Source: Prevotella sp. UBA6387 (GTDB lineage Bacteria; Bacteroidota; Bacteroidia; Bacteroidales; Bacteroidaceae). Taken from it: a DNA stretch of 17,572 nucleotides. The stretch lies in assembly GCA_002437565.1 (NCBI GenBank), contig DJQL01000145.1, forward strand, positions 1-17,572. The letters run 5' to 3'. The position numbers and the translations under genes are program-made. Numbering within the stretch: the first letter of the stretch is position 1; each line of letters opens with the position of its first letter. Positions 7,947-15,846 of the stretch are shown piece by piece. Below the pieces are notes generated by a model. The model ran no database searches, was not told the DNA's origin, and saw only the letters and a list, made by a program, of their open reading frames with translations.

Positions 7947-9650
7947 TTATTTTCCCTTGTTCTCAACATCCCACCACACGCGAGAGTCCATGCGGTCGCC
8001 ACCTGAAAGGCGGCTGACGGCCTCATCGTAGTGGGCGGAGTTGACCTGACCTTCAGACACCGGGTAGCGGAAACGGCGCGGGATGGAGCCACCATTCGTG
8101 GCGCACTGTCCGTCCTTGGCGGCGTTCACGTTGGGCGTGAGCTTCGGGAAGCCGGAGCGACGCCAGTTGGAGAACACCTCATACTCGTCGCCGAACGAGG
8201 TGATGTAGTATTGCGTGTTGATTTGCTCCAGTGCCTTGCTCGCGTCGTAAGGGTTAGCCTCAAGATACTTGTTGGCAGCCTCGGCGAGAGAGCCGTACTT
8301 GTCGGTCACCACCTTGATGGCGGCAGCCCCGTTGCGGAACTGCGTGAACTGCTCGAAGGCGGCCTTCACGCCATTCTCATAGTAGGTCTTAGCGTCGCCA
8401 GAAATCATGCCGCGAACCACAGCCTCGGCGAGGAGGAGCTCCTGCTGTGCGTAGGTGAGAATAAACGTAGGAGTGGTTGGGTCGGCATATGTGCAACGGT
8501 TAGGCGAAGAGAAATTCTTTGCATAGTCGGAACGCCATGTCTCGTCGTTGAACTTGGCCCAGATAGAGCCTTTCACCTGAGCCTCAGGGCTCTTGCCGAT
8601 GAAGTATTGACTGTTGGGACCATCGCTGTAACCGCCCTGGAGCATACCCTGCTGCGCGTCGAACGACATGTTGCCGTAGTCGTTGACAGTCCATGTGCCA
8701 CTGGTGTTGCTCTGGATGTCGGTATACTGGCCGCTGCCCGCGTAAGGCGCGACAGTGGCTATGAGCGACAGGCGTGGGTCGTTGGTGTTCTTCAGCATGC
8801 CGACGAAGAAGTCGGAGAGGAAGAACTCACGATCCTCATGCGCGATAATCTTGGCGAAAGGCTCGCAAGAGTCGTTGGTCGTGGAAGCGTCGGCAGAGTG
8901 CTGGAGCATCACGTTGTCGTCGATGCCGGTGAGCAAACCGTTGGCCACGGCCTTCTTGACATACTCGGTAGCGGTGGCCTTGTCTACGTCGGCTATGCGC
9001 ATGGCCAGACGGAGCATGAGGCTGTTGGCAAACTTCTTCCACTTGGCGGCGTCACCGTTGAAATAGACGTCGGCCGTCTTCATCTTGGCCGTTCCGCTTG
9101 AGAGGTTGGCCTGGGCCTCGTCGAGCTCCTGCAGCATGCTCTTGTAGATAGACTCCTGCGTGTCATACTTCGGGTAGGAATATTCCGCCGGACGGCCTGC
9201 CTGACTGTAAGGTATGTCACCATAGAGGTCGGTCATCTTGCTGAAGGCGTAGACACGCATCACGCGCGCTATGTTCCAGTCAAGCTCCATGCCATCCTCG
9301 CTCTTCCACTTGTCGTAAACGGTGGTCACGTCGCGCAGCGCGCCACGGTCGCTGTCGTAGATGCCCCAGAACGACGAAGAGTAGCCGTCGCTCCACTGGT
9401 AGCGGCCATAGCTGTCCCACCAGTTGATGGATACCATCTGCTGCACGAACTGCGATGAGTAGATGCAACCCGTGCGCCACTGGTCCCAGTCGGACCCAAG
9501 GCACTGGTGCTCCGCGTTGGTGAACAGCATCTCGTAGGGCACGTTGCCCTTGTTTATGCTCTCAGGGTTATTGTTCAGGTCACCAAAGTCACCGCAACCT
9601 GTCATTCCCAAAGTGAGAGCAGAAGCTAACAATATACTATAGATTTTCAT
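7947..9650 (-). CDS. SusD/RagB-family outer-membrane lipoprotein (SusD-like_2 type), pair 2
   Basis: I place the start at 9650, giving 567 residues. The longer frame from 9686 would overlap the end of susC and put a charged stretch in front of the signal sequence, while MKIYSILLASALTLG is a normal lipoprotein start with the lipobox ending GMTGC (C19). The mature protein opens with GDFGDLNNNPESIN, typical of SusD-like_2 proteins. KMTDLYGDIPYSQAG (138-152), WKKFANSLMLRLAMRIA (204-220) and, near the end, WRRSGFP followed by RRFRYP are family landmarks. It is predicted to be the surface substrate-binding partner of the SusC encoded 22 bases upstream. It is clearly the same class as the SusD of pair 1 but well diverged from it, so the two pairs need not share a substrate. 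No enzyme nearby indicates the cargo. Confidence 0.92.
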   Translation of the reverse strand: MKIYSILLASALTLGMTGCGDFGDLNNNPESINKGNVPYEMLFTNAEHQCLGSDWDQWRTGCIYSSQFVQQMVSINWWDSYGRYQWSDGYSSSFWGIYDSDRGALRDVTTVYDKWKSEDGMELDWNIARVMRVYAFSKMTDLYGDIPYSQAGRPAEYSYPKYDTQESIYKSMLQELDEAQANLSSGTAKMKTADVYFNGDAAKWKKFANSLMLRLAMRIADVDKATATEYVKKAVANGLLTGIDDNVMLQHSADASTTNDSCEPFAKIIAHEDREFFLSDFFVGMLKNTNDPRLSLIATVAPYAGSGQYTDIQSNTSGTWTVNDYGNMSFDAQQGMLQGGYSDGPNSQYFIGKSPEAQVKGSIWAKFNDETWRSDYAKNFSSPNRCTYADPTTPTFILTYAQQELLLAEAVVRGMISGDAKTYYENGVKAAFEQFTQFRNGAAAIKVVTDKYGSLAEAANKYLEANPYDASKALEQINTQYYITSFGDEYEVFSNWRRSGFPKLTPNVNAAKDGQCATNGGSIPRRFRYPVSEGQVNSAHYDEAVSRLSGGDRMDSRVWWDVENKGK

Positions 9651-9672
9651 TGTTGTGTCTTTTTTGAGTTTT

Positions 9673-12600
9673 TTAGAACTTAACATTCAAGTTGAAGCCT
9701 ACGTTGCGGGTTGCCGGATAGCCGTTCAACTCAAGACCCTGTGCATTGGTGTTGTTGATGCACGACTCTGGGTCGATGTTAGGCGTATGCTTCATGATAG
9801 TCCAAAGGTTGCGTGCCACGAGCGAGAGGCTGATGCCCTTGATGAAGCCTGCCTTTGAGAGCATGCTTGCTGGGAACGTGTAGCCAAACGACAACTCACG
9901 GAGCTTGATGAAGTCGGCGCTGTAGACGAACTCCTCAGCGATGTTCTCGTTTGCAATAGCCTTAAAATAGTCGTAAGAAGTGACGTGCGTAGTGTTGGCC
10001 TGGCCTGTCTCCTCGTCGATACCAGTCATGCAGATGTCGCCGGCAGGATTAGCTTGCGTGCGCCCAAGAAGGGTGTTCTTGTGCAGACCAGTCTGGTAGA
10101 GCTGGTGGTTGGTCCCGGAGAAGAGCTTGGCACCGAACTTGAAATCGAGCAAGAAGCCAAGGTTGAAGCCCTTGTATGTGAACGTGTTGCGCCAACCGCC
10201 AGTCCACTTGTAGACAGCATTGCCGAGCACATCCTTGGTCTCAGAGTGTTGTGGCAGGCCCTTCTTGAGAAGCAGGTTGCCATTGGCATCGCGCTTGTAG
10301 CGATAGCCCACGATCTCGGCAAACGGCTGACCCACGATCTGGTAGATGGTGACATCGCCATTGCGCGACTGTCCACCGTCAACGGTGATACGGTCGGTAC
10401 CCGTGCTGAGCTTGTTCACCTTGGAGTCGTTGTATGCGATGTTGAAAGTCGTGTTCCAAGAGAAGTTCTTGTTGCGCACCGGATAAGCGTCGGCCATGAA
10501 CTCGAAACCTGAGTTCTGAATCTCACCCATGTTGGCCTTCATAGCCGAATAGCCTGATGTTGACGATGTGGAGACAGAGAGAATGTCGTCTGTGGTCTTC
10601 TTCATGTAGTAAGCCATGTCGAATGTCAAGCGGCTCTGCAAGAACGCGAGGTTGAGACCAACCTCAAACTCCGTGATCTTGATAGGCTTCAGGTTCTCGT
10701 TTGGATACGTGTTGCCATTGTTCTGAGTGGCAGTCTGTATGCCGTTGACAGTGTAGTTGCGGAGCTGGTAAAGCAAGAGGTTCTGGTAAGCAGACGTTCC
10801 GTTTGACGCAAAAGCGTAGCCGGCACGCACCTTACCGAAATCGAACCACTTAGGCATGGAGTCGCGGAAAGAGTCGGTGAAGACCCAAGACAGAGTGGCT
10901 GAAGGATAGAAGTAGCTGTTGTTGTCGGGCGACAATGTGGAGAACCAGTCGTTGCGTCCCGTGAGGTTCAAGAACAACTGGTTGCGCCAACCAAGGTCTA
11001 CCGTGCCATAGAAGGAGTTGACCTGATAGCGGACCACTTGCTTCTTTGGGTTCTGGCCAGAGGCCGTGATGTTGTTAACCGACCAGAATCCTGGCACAGT
11101 GAACGGACGACCGCCATCGGTGGTCTGGTATATCCTGTACTCGTTGTACATCTTGTTGCCGCCAAACGTGGCGCCAACGCTGACATCGCCAAACTCCTTG
11201 TTGAACCCGAGGAGGAAGTTGTAGTTGTTCTCGGCGAAGTTCTTCTCGTATTCTGTCATCCAACCCTTAGGGTCTGCTGCCGCGCCGATAGGCTGCACCT
11301 GCTTGTATTCGAGGTTGTAACCATCGTGCTGGACGGCACCCTGGATATACAGCCAGTCGGTGATATCATACTTCAACGTGATAGAGCCTATCAATCGGTT
11401 ACGATTCAAGTTGTTGGTCTTGCGATACTGCAACCAGTATGGGTTGTTGAAGTAGACGTTCGTGCCGCCAATCATCTCGGAGCCGTCTTCGTTGGTACCC
11501 CAACCTGCGGAAGTGCCTTTCAGCCAGTTCATGTCGAACGAGTTGCCGCGATAGAGCAACGAGGCGTTGGTGTTGCCGTTGCCGTCGGAAAGGTTGGAAC
11601 GGCCGTTGGAGCGGTCGAACGTGTAGTTGGCAGTGACAGTCGCGGAGAGGTTCTTGAGAATCTGGTATGTGGTGTTCATGTTCAAGCCAAGCTGACGGTT
11701 GCCAGAGTTAGGCAGGATGCTCTTCTCCTTGTTGTAAGAGGCCCCGAAGCGGTATGTCACCTCCTTGTTTGAACCGGAGACTGCGACCGAGGTGTTGGTA
11801 GTGTAACCAGTCTTGTAGAACTGCTTCCAGATGTCGCGGTAAGAATACTTATATGTATCGCCCTTGAAGTTGACAGCGTCGCTGCCGTCAAGGTAGCCAC
11901 CCCATGAGCTCGATTCGCCTTTCTTCGCGTCGGTAGCCGATGTCGGCTTGTTGCCCTCCGTGCCAAGGCCGAACTCCTTTTGGAAATCGCGATAATCGTA
12001 AATGGTATTAAACGTGAGGTTCTCGTTCACCTCGATAGAGACGGGCTTGCCCTTCTGTCCACTCTTCGTGGTGATGAGTATGGCGCCGTTGCCACCACGG
12101 AAGCCGTAAAGCGCGGAAGCCGCCGCGCCTTTCAGCACCTGGATGCTCTCGATATCGTCGGCGTTGATGTTTGAAAGGCCGTCGCCCATGTCCGAGCCAC
12201 CCCACTGGCCAGCCGAGCCTTGGTTGGTATTGTCCATAGGCACTCCGTCTACCACGTAGAGAGGCTGGTTGTTGCCGGAGATGGAAGCATTGCCACGAAT
12301 GACGACACGCGACGAACCCATTGAGCCCGTGCCGTTGCCCGCCACGGAGACACCGGCGATCTTACCGGAAAGTGCGTTACCCACGTTAGGGTCACGGGCA
12401 AGTTGGAATTCGTCGCCACCGACCTTTGTCGTGGAGTAGCCGAGAGAGCGTGCCTGGCGCTTGATGCCAAGGGCGGTGACCACGACTTCATCGATGGCCT
12501 GGCTCTCGTCTTGAAGGGTCACGTTGATGAGGTTCTTGCCTTCCACGGCTACGACCTGTGTCTTCGCGCCGAGGTAAGACACCTCGATTTTAGCCTTAGG

Positions 12601-12825
12601 CGAGGGAACCGTGATGGTATAGTTGCCATCAATGTCAGTGACGGCGGCACTCTTCGTGTCGCCCTGCACCTTGATAGTGGCACCAATCGCCGGCTCTCCG
12701 TTAGCATCCTTTACGGTACCTTTGACCACAGTACTCTGTGCGCTGGCGACCGCAGCCGACAACACAAGAGTTCCTGTCAAGCATACTCTCCTAAGGGAGT
12801 GCGCATAGAAACTTTTCTTTTTCAT
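9673..12825 (-). CDS. SusC/RagA-family TonB-dependent outer-membrane transporter, pair 2
   Basis: This 1050-residue protein is a normal-length SusC homologue. Residues 1-29 are a signal peptide ending ASA. The carboxypeptidase-regulatory-like domain starts almost at once (about 32-107; GEPAIGATIKVQG, VTDIDGNYTI). A Ton-box region lies at IDEVVVTALG (111-120) and the plug at about 125-255, with VVIRGNASISGNNQPLYVVDGVPM, in two adjoining parts, and VLKGAAASALYGFRGGNGAILITTKSG. The barrel fills the rest and ends NVKF, with a terminal Phe. It would import a substrate handed over by the SusD encoded 22 bases downstream, powered by TonB-ExbBD from outside this window. A good promoter candidate and a leader of about 80 bases lie upstream. 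The gene is intact. Confidence 0.95.
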   Translation of the reverse strand: MKKKSFYAHSLRRVCLTGTLVLSAAVASAQSTVVKGTVKDANGEPAIGATIKVQGDTKSAAVTDIDGNYTITVPSPKAKIEVSYLGAKTQVVAVEGKNLINVTLQDESQAIDEVVVTALGIKRQARSLGYSTTKVGGDEFQLARDPNVGNALSGKIAGVSVAGNGTGSMGSSRVVIRGNASISGNNQPLYVVDGVPMDNTNQGSAGQWGGSDMGDGLSNINADDIESIQVLKGAAASALYGFRGGNGAILITTKSGQKGKPVSIEVNENLTFNTIYDYRDFQKEFGLGTEGNKPTSATDAKKGESSSWGGYLDGSDAVNFKGDTYKYSYRDIWKQFYKTGYTTNTSVAVSGSNKEVTYRFGASYNKEKSILPNSGNRQLGLNMNTTYQILKNLSATVTANYTFDRSNGRSNLSDGNGNTNASLLYRGNSFDMNWLKGTSAGWGTNEDGSEMIGGTNVYFNNPYWLQYRKTNNLNRNRLIGSITLKYDITDWLYIQGAVQHDGYNLEYKQVQPIGAAADPKGWMTEYEKNFAENNYNFLLGFNKEFGDVSVGATFGGNKMYNEYRIYQTTDGGRPFTVPGFWSVNNITASGQNPKKQVVRYQVNSFYGTVDLGWRNQLFLNLTGRNDWFSTLSPDNNSYFYPSATLSWVFTDSFRDSMPKWFDFGKVRAGYAFASNGTSAYQNLLLYQLRNYTVNGIQTATQNNGNTYPNENLKPIKITEFEVGLNLAFLQSRLTFDMAYYMKKTTDDILSVSTSSTSGYSAMKANMGEIQNSGFEFMADAYPVRNKNFSWNTTFNIAYNDSKVNKLSTGTDRITVDGGQSRNGDVTIYQIVGQPFAEIVGYRYKRDANGNLLLKKGLPQHSETKDVLGNAVYKWTGGWRNTFTYKGFNLGFLLDFKFGAKLFSGTNHQLYQTGLHKNTLLGRTQANPAGDICMTGIDEETGQANTTHVTSYDYFKAIANENIAEEFVYSADFIKLRELSFGYTFPASMLSKAGFIKGISLSLVARNLWTIMKHTPNIDPESCINNTNAQGLELNGYPATRNVGFNLNVKF

Positions 12826-12859
12826 TACTTTTAAGGTTGTTGTTTATAATAAAGTCTTG

Positions 12860-12890
12860 TTCATACGACGTAACTGTTGCTTCATACGTC
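12860..12890 (-). repeat. Pair of 8-base direct repeats in the susC2 leader
   Basis: The octamer TTCATACG occurs at 12860-12867 and again at 12881-12888, 21 bases apart (two helical turns). The inner bases also form a 6-base inverted repeat, GACGTA (12867-12872) and TACGTC (12885-12890), around a 12-base loop. The site lies roughly 15-45 bases downstream of the predicted transcription start of susC2. It could be an operator or a small leader hairpin, or it could be chance. Confidence 0.35.
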
Positions 12891-12913
12891 TTAGTTTATA
12901 CCTTAGCGGGGTG

Positions 12914-12945
12914 CAAAGTTAGCAAACAAAAGCTTATGAAACAAA
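12914..12945 (-). promoter_or_regulatory. Bacteroidetes-type promoter for susCD pair 2
   Basis: On the minus strand TTTG (12945-12942), 20 bases, then TAACTTTG (12921-12914) exactly fits the -33/-7 pattern. The -7 octamer and the spacing are identical to those of the ATPase promoter at 2041-2072. Transcription would begin near 12906, leaving a leader of about 80 bases before the ATG at 12825. Confidence 0.7.
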
Positions 12946-13086
12946 AATTGACGATTAATGAACACTAAATAAGTTTAACGGCAAAATGGCTTAGATTTTT
13001 TCTCATGCCCAAAGCTTTCACTAAGAACCATTTACGCACATATCGTCTGGCAAGGAACAGATGCCAAGGCTTGCGAGCCGCACAAA

Positions 13087-13128
13087 AGCATTAGCGGGCG
13101 GCTCAAACTTGAGCCGCCCGCTAATGCT
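13087..13128 (-). terminator. Strong hairpin terminator of the nnr-DUF4831 operon
   Basis: Positions 13087-13106 and 13109-13128 are perfect 20-base complements, a GC-rich stem centred on GCGGGCGGCTCAA. The two-base centre means the real loop is a few bases wider. On the minus strand the hairpin is followed by TTTTGTG, a short U-tract, and it comes 26 bases after the stop at 13155. On the plus strand there is no U-tract. It should also shield the susC2 promoter from upstream transcription. Confidence 0.75.
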
Positions 13129-13154
13129 TAATATAAAAATATAGTGGAAAAGTC

Positions 13155-14207
13155 TTACTTCAAGTCTATTGACTTGATGCTCCTCACGCTTCCCGTCATG
13201 GGGTCGAATACGACTTGTGCCGACTGCTTCTTGCCGAAAAGGTCGCCACTGAGCGACTGCACGAAGCCGAATTGAGCCATGGTGCCCTCATAGGTGGCGA
13301 CAGTGGTGTCGCCCGTGGTGAGCGTGGCCTTGACCTTGGAAGGCAAGCAAGAGCGAAGCCCGATGTCGGCCTTGTCATCCTTTTTCTTCTCTGCCGGGTC
13401 TGACATAGGGTCGGTGGCAGTGTGCTCGTCGACGACTGTCAACTCGTAAGGCTCGCCACTGAGGTCATCGGCATCCACGAGGCCGAAGTGGGAAGAGAAG
13501 CGGAAGAGCACGGTGCGCCCCTCGCGCTCTGGCACGAAATTGATTTGCGTCCACGTGGTATCAGTCTCAGAGTATCCCTCAAAGAGCTGCCTGAGCGCGC
13601 TCTCCTGCCTGTTCATGTTGTCATACATCAGCTTGAGCTGCGCGCCATCCTTGGGCAGGTTGTCGGCCTCGCCACGGCTGAGGGAGTTGCGGCTGTCGCG
13701 AATGTCGTATATCTCCTTTGCCGTCAGCTCCGCCATCTTCGCCGTGGAACCAGCCGAGAGAATGTCCTCGGTCATGAAGTCGGAAGGGTTGAGACGCTTC
13801 TGCTTTGGCATGGGCGTGAAGACGCGCTCAGGCAACGCAGGTTGCGTGGCTTCGGTGTTGATAGCGAGAAGCTGGCCCCCACGCGTCAACGACACATGGT
13901 CGATGGAGCGTCGCTTGTCCATGACGAGCGTGAATTGCCGAGAAGTGTCGGGTATGGCTGTCTTGTCGATGTCTATACCGATGATGCGATAAGTAGTAGT
14001 CGGCTTCTGCGGTGCCTTGGCCTTCATGAACCGTTCTGAGTACTGGCAGAAGTCGCCTGGCGTGTATTGCTTTTTCTCCACCTTTATGGTGAACCTCAAC
14101 CCATTCTTCGGGAGCATATAGCTTGTTCCCTCCACGCTCTGCGCTGAGACGGAGAGCGCTGCGAAAGACATGGCGGCCATAAAGCCGCAAAGAGTGTGAT
14201 TCTTCAT
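13155..14207 (-). CDS. DUF4831-family secreted protein of unknown function
   Basis: This 350-residue protein starts with a clear signal peptide (MKNHTLCGFMAAMSFAALSV, then SAQ; cleavage after about residue 22). There is no lipobox cysteine, so it is expected in the periplasm. No further membrane segment is seen. It matches my recollection of the DUF4831 family of Bacteroidales. It has an N-terminal strand-rich part with YMLPKNGLRFTIKVEK and YRIIGIDIDKTAIPD, a central helical stretch with KEIYDIRDSRNSLSRGEADNLPKDG in two adjoining parts and RQESALRQLFEGYSE, and a C-terminal strand-rich domain ending in FDPMTGSVRSIKSIDLK. The function of the family is unknown to me and no catalytic motif is visible. 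It begins 23 bases after nnr with no promoter between them and is followed by a terminator, so it is probably co-transcribed with nnr. Confidence 0.82.
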   Translation of the reverse strand: MKNHTLCGFMAAMSFAALSVSAQSVEGTSYMLPKNGLRFTIKVEKKQYTPGDFCQYSERFMKAKAPQKPTTTYRIIGIDIDKTAIPDTSRQFTLVMDKRRSIDHVSLTRGGQLLAINTEATQPALPERVFTPMPKQKRLNPSDFMTEDILSAGSTAKMAELTAKEIYDIRDSRNSLSRGEADNLPKDGAQLKLMYDNMNRQESALRQLFEGYSETDTTWTQINFVPEREGRTVLFRFSSHFGLVDADDLSGEPYELTVVDEHTATDPMSDPAEKKKDDKADIGLRSCLPSKVKATLTTGDTTVATYEGTMAQFGFVQSLSGDLFGKKQSAQVVFDPMTGSVRSIKSIDLK

Positions 14208-14230
14208 TGTTTTTGATTAAGATATAAGCT

Positions 14231-15742
14231 TCATTCCAATCGCTTGAAAGCCTGTGGGAGGTAATTGATGATGTCGCTCGCCACGAGGCTCTCCTTCCCA
14301 AAGTCCTTGGCCGCGAGGTCTCCGGCAAGGCCGTGGAGGTACATGCCGAGGGCGCACGCGGCGGCCTGGTCGTAGCCTCTGGCGAGAAGGGCCGTGATGA
14401 TGCCCGTGAGCACGTCGCCACTGCCGGCCGTCGCCATGCCGCTGTTGCCCGTGGGGTTGAACAGCACGGTGCCGTCGGGCAGGCACAAGGCCGAATAATG
14501 TCCCTTGAGGATAATGTATCCATTGATGCGCGCCGCCATCTGGCGGGCACGCATGAGACGGTCGTAAGCGCTCGCGCTCGCGCTTCCCATCAAGCGGTCA
14601 AACTCCTTGGGATGCGGCGTGAGGATGATGCCCTTGGGCAGTTGCTGAATCCAAGCCTGGTGGTTCGCCAGAATGTTGATGGCATCGGCGTCGGCTACCA
14701 CTGGGCACTTGGCGCGGCTTATCTGGCCGATGAGAGCCACGGCAGTGCTCTCCGACAGGCCAAGTCCCGGGCCAATGCCGAGAGAGTCGAAATCGTCGCA
14801 CGTCACGCTCTCGGAAAACTCGTAGTCGTCCTTGTCGAGTTGCAGCACGGCTTCCGGCACGCTGATTTGCATCACGTCGTAGTTGCGCGCTGGCGTGTGG
14901 ACCGTGACCTTTCCCACTCCCGACCTGAGGCAAGCCTTGGTGGCGAGCACGGCGGCCCCTGACATTCCGAAGCTTCCAGCCACTATCAACGAGTGGCCCA
15001 TGGTGCCCTTGTTGGCGAAGTCGGGACGGCGACGCAATAGCGACGCCACGTCGTTTTCCTCCAGTATGCGGCACTTAGCCTCGGTATGCATGATATACTC
15101 CGGGCTGAGCCTGATGTCGATGACCTTGAGCCGGCCAATGAACTGCTGGCAGTCGGCGAAGAGCATCGACAACTTCTTTTGTTGTATGGTGAGGGTGAGG
15201 TCCGCGCGGATGATATTGGAGTGAACGTTGTAGGTGTTGTCCTCGCACATCAAGCCCGATGGCAGGTCGATGCTGACCACCTTGCATGGGCTTTGGTTGA
15301 TATACTTGACCAATGAGGCGAAACCACCCATGAGCGTCTTGTTCAGCCCCGAACCAAAGAGACCGTCCACGACCACGGTGGCGGCATCGAGCTCAGGCGG
15401 GTCAAAGCTGACCGAGATTTCCGTGAACAGCACCTTTCGCTGTTCCACGAGTCGGTCGCGATTCGTGGCACAGTCTTCAGACAACTTATTATGGATGTTG
15501 AACAAATAAACCGAGACCTTATAGCCAGCATCAGCGAGCAACCGCGCCACGGCAAGGGCGTCGCCGCCATTATTGCCAGGGCCAGCGAAGACGACCATGG
15601 GAGTGCTGTCGGCCCACTCTTCCATGATGGCGGCGGCGAGGGCTTTCGCGGCACGCTCCATGAGGTCAATGCCCTTCACGGGTTCGTGCTCTATCGTGTA
15701 CTTGTCAAGCTCATGAATCTGAGCAGCGGTAAATATCTTCAT
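14231..15742 (-). CDS. nnr: Bifunctional NAD(P)H-hydrate epimerase / ADP-dependent dehydratase
   Basis: This enzyme repairs damaged hydrated NADH and NADPH (NADHX, NADPHX). The N-terminal YjeF_N domain interconverts the R and S epimers, and the C-terminal ribokinase-like domain dehydrates the S form using ADP. From the chosen start the protein has 503 residues. The epimerase half (about 1-215) shows GPGNNGGDALAVARLL (54-69), VVVDGLFGSG (123-132) and DLPSGL (159-164). The dehydratase half (about 230-503) shows KGTMGHSLIVAGS (245-257), GIGPGLG (322-328), ADADAIN (350-356), TPHPKEF (375-381) and the catalytic loop AGSGDVLTG with D443. I prefer the ATG at 15742 because MKIFTAAQIHELD is the usual beginning of this family; the upstream ATG at 15760 adds six unlikely residues and lies in the promoter candidate. 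Both domains look functional. It is the first gene of a two-gene unit. Confidence 0.95.
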   Translation of the reverse strand: MKIFTAAQIHELDKYTIEHEPVKGIDLMERAAKALAAAIMEEWADSTPMVVFAGPGNNGGDALAVARLLADAGYKVSVYLFNIHNKLSEDCATNRDRLVEQRKVLFTEISVSFDPPELDAATVVVDGLFGSGLNKTLMGGFASLVKYINQSPCKVVSIDLPSGLMCEDNTYNVHSNIIRADLTLTIQQKKLSMLFADCQQFIGRLKVIDIRLSPEYIMHTEAKCRILEENDVASLLRRRPDFANKGTMGHSLIVAGSFGMSGAAVLATKACLRSGVGKVTVHTPARNYDVMQISVPEAVLQLDKDDYEFSESVTCDDFDSLGIGPGLGLSESTAVALIGQISRAKCPVVADADAINILANHQAWIQQLPKGIILTPHPKEFDRLMGSASASAYDRLMRARQMAARINGYIILKGHYSALCLPDGTVLFNPTGNSGMATAGSGDVLTGIITALLARGYDQAAACALGMYLHGLAGDLAAKDFGKESLVASDIINYLPQAFKRLE

Positions 15743-15749
15743 AACAGTG

Positions 15750-15757
15750 CAAAAGTA
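15750..15757 (-). promoter_or_regulatory. Possible -7 element for nnr, very close to its start codon
   Basis: The minus strand reads TACTTTTG at 15757-15750, matching TAnnTTTG. It ends only 7 bases before the ATG at 15742, so the transcript would be almost leaderless. No good TTTG is found at the -33 distance. The match is short and uncertain. Confidence 0.35.
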
Positions 15758-15800
15758 CAAAAAGAATGATGATTAAAGGAAAAGTATCGCCTATTTTTCG

Positions 15801-15808
15801 TAATTTTG
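15801..15808 (+). promoter_or_regulatory. -7 element of the hpt-adk-obgE promoter
   Basis: TAATTTTG at 15801-15808 matches the Bacteroidetes TAnnTTTG element. It lies 38 bases before the hpt ATG, giving a leader of about 30 bases. No TTTG is seen at the -33 distance. It lies within the 104-base divergent gap shared with nnr. Confidence 0.5.
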
Positions 15809-15846
15809 CAGTATTATTCAAAATTCAACGAATCAAACATCGCATT

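Larger units (their letters stand above)
12826..13154. other. 329-base intergenic region: susC2 leader and promoter, then a hairpin
   Basis: No gene is seen. The left part (12826 to about 12906) is the predicted untranslated leader of susC2 and carries a short repeat pair (12860-12890). The promoter is at 12914-12945. From 12946 to 13086 I see nothing recognisable. A strong hairpin follows at 13087-13128, then 26 bases to the stop of the DUF4831 gene. Confidence 0.7.

Noticed and set aside
8031..9101. Long plus-strand open frame of 356 codons opposite susD2
   Set aside because: It mirrors a clear SusD-family gene in the opposite strand, has no family resemblance, and similar long antisense frames occur opposite the other genes as a by-product of codon usage.
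9651..9686. Upstream ATG extending susD2 by 12 residues and overlapping susC2
   Set aside because: It would place a Lys-rich charged stretch before the lipoprotein signal; the ATG at 9650 gives a normal signal peptide and a 22-base gap to susC2.
2478..12825. A full polysaccharide utilisation locus
   Set aside because: Only SusC/SusD pairs are present; no carbohydrate-active enzyme or dedicated regulator was found within the window.
15766..15846. Upstream ATG extending hpt by 27 residues
   Set aside because: The extension reads through the TAATTTTG promoter element and does not match HPRT proteins, which begin close to the ATG at 15847.
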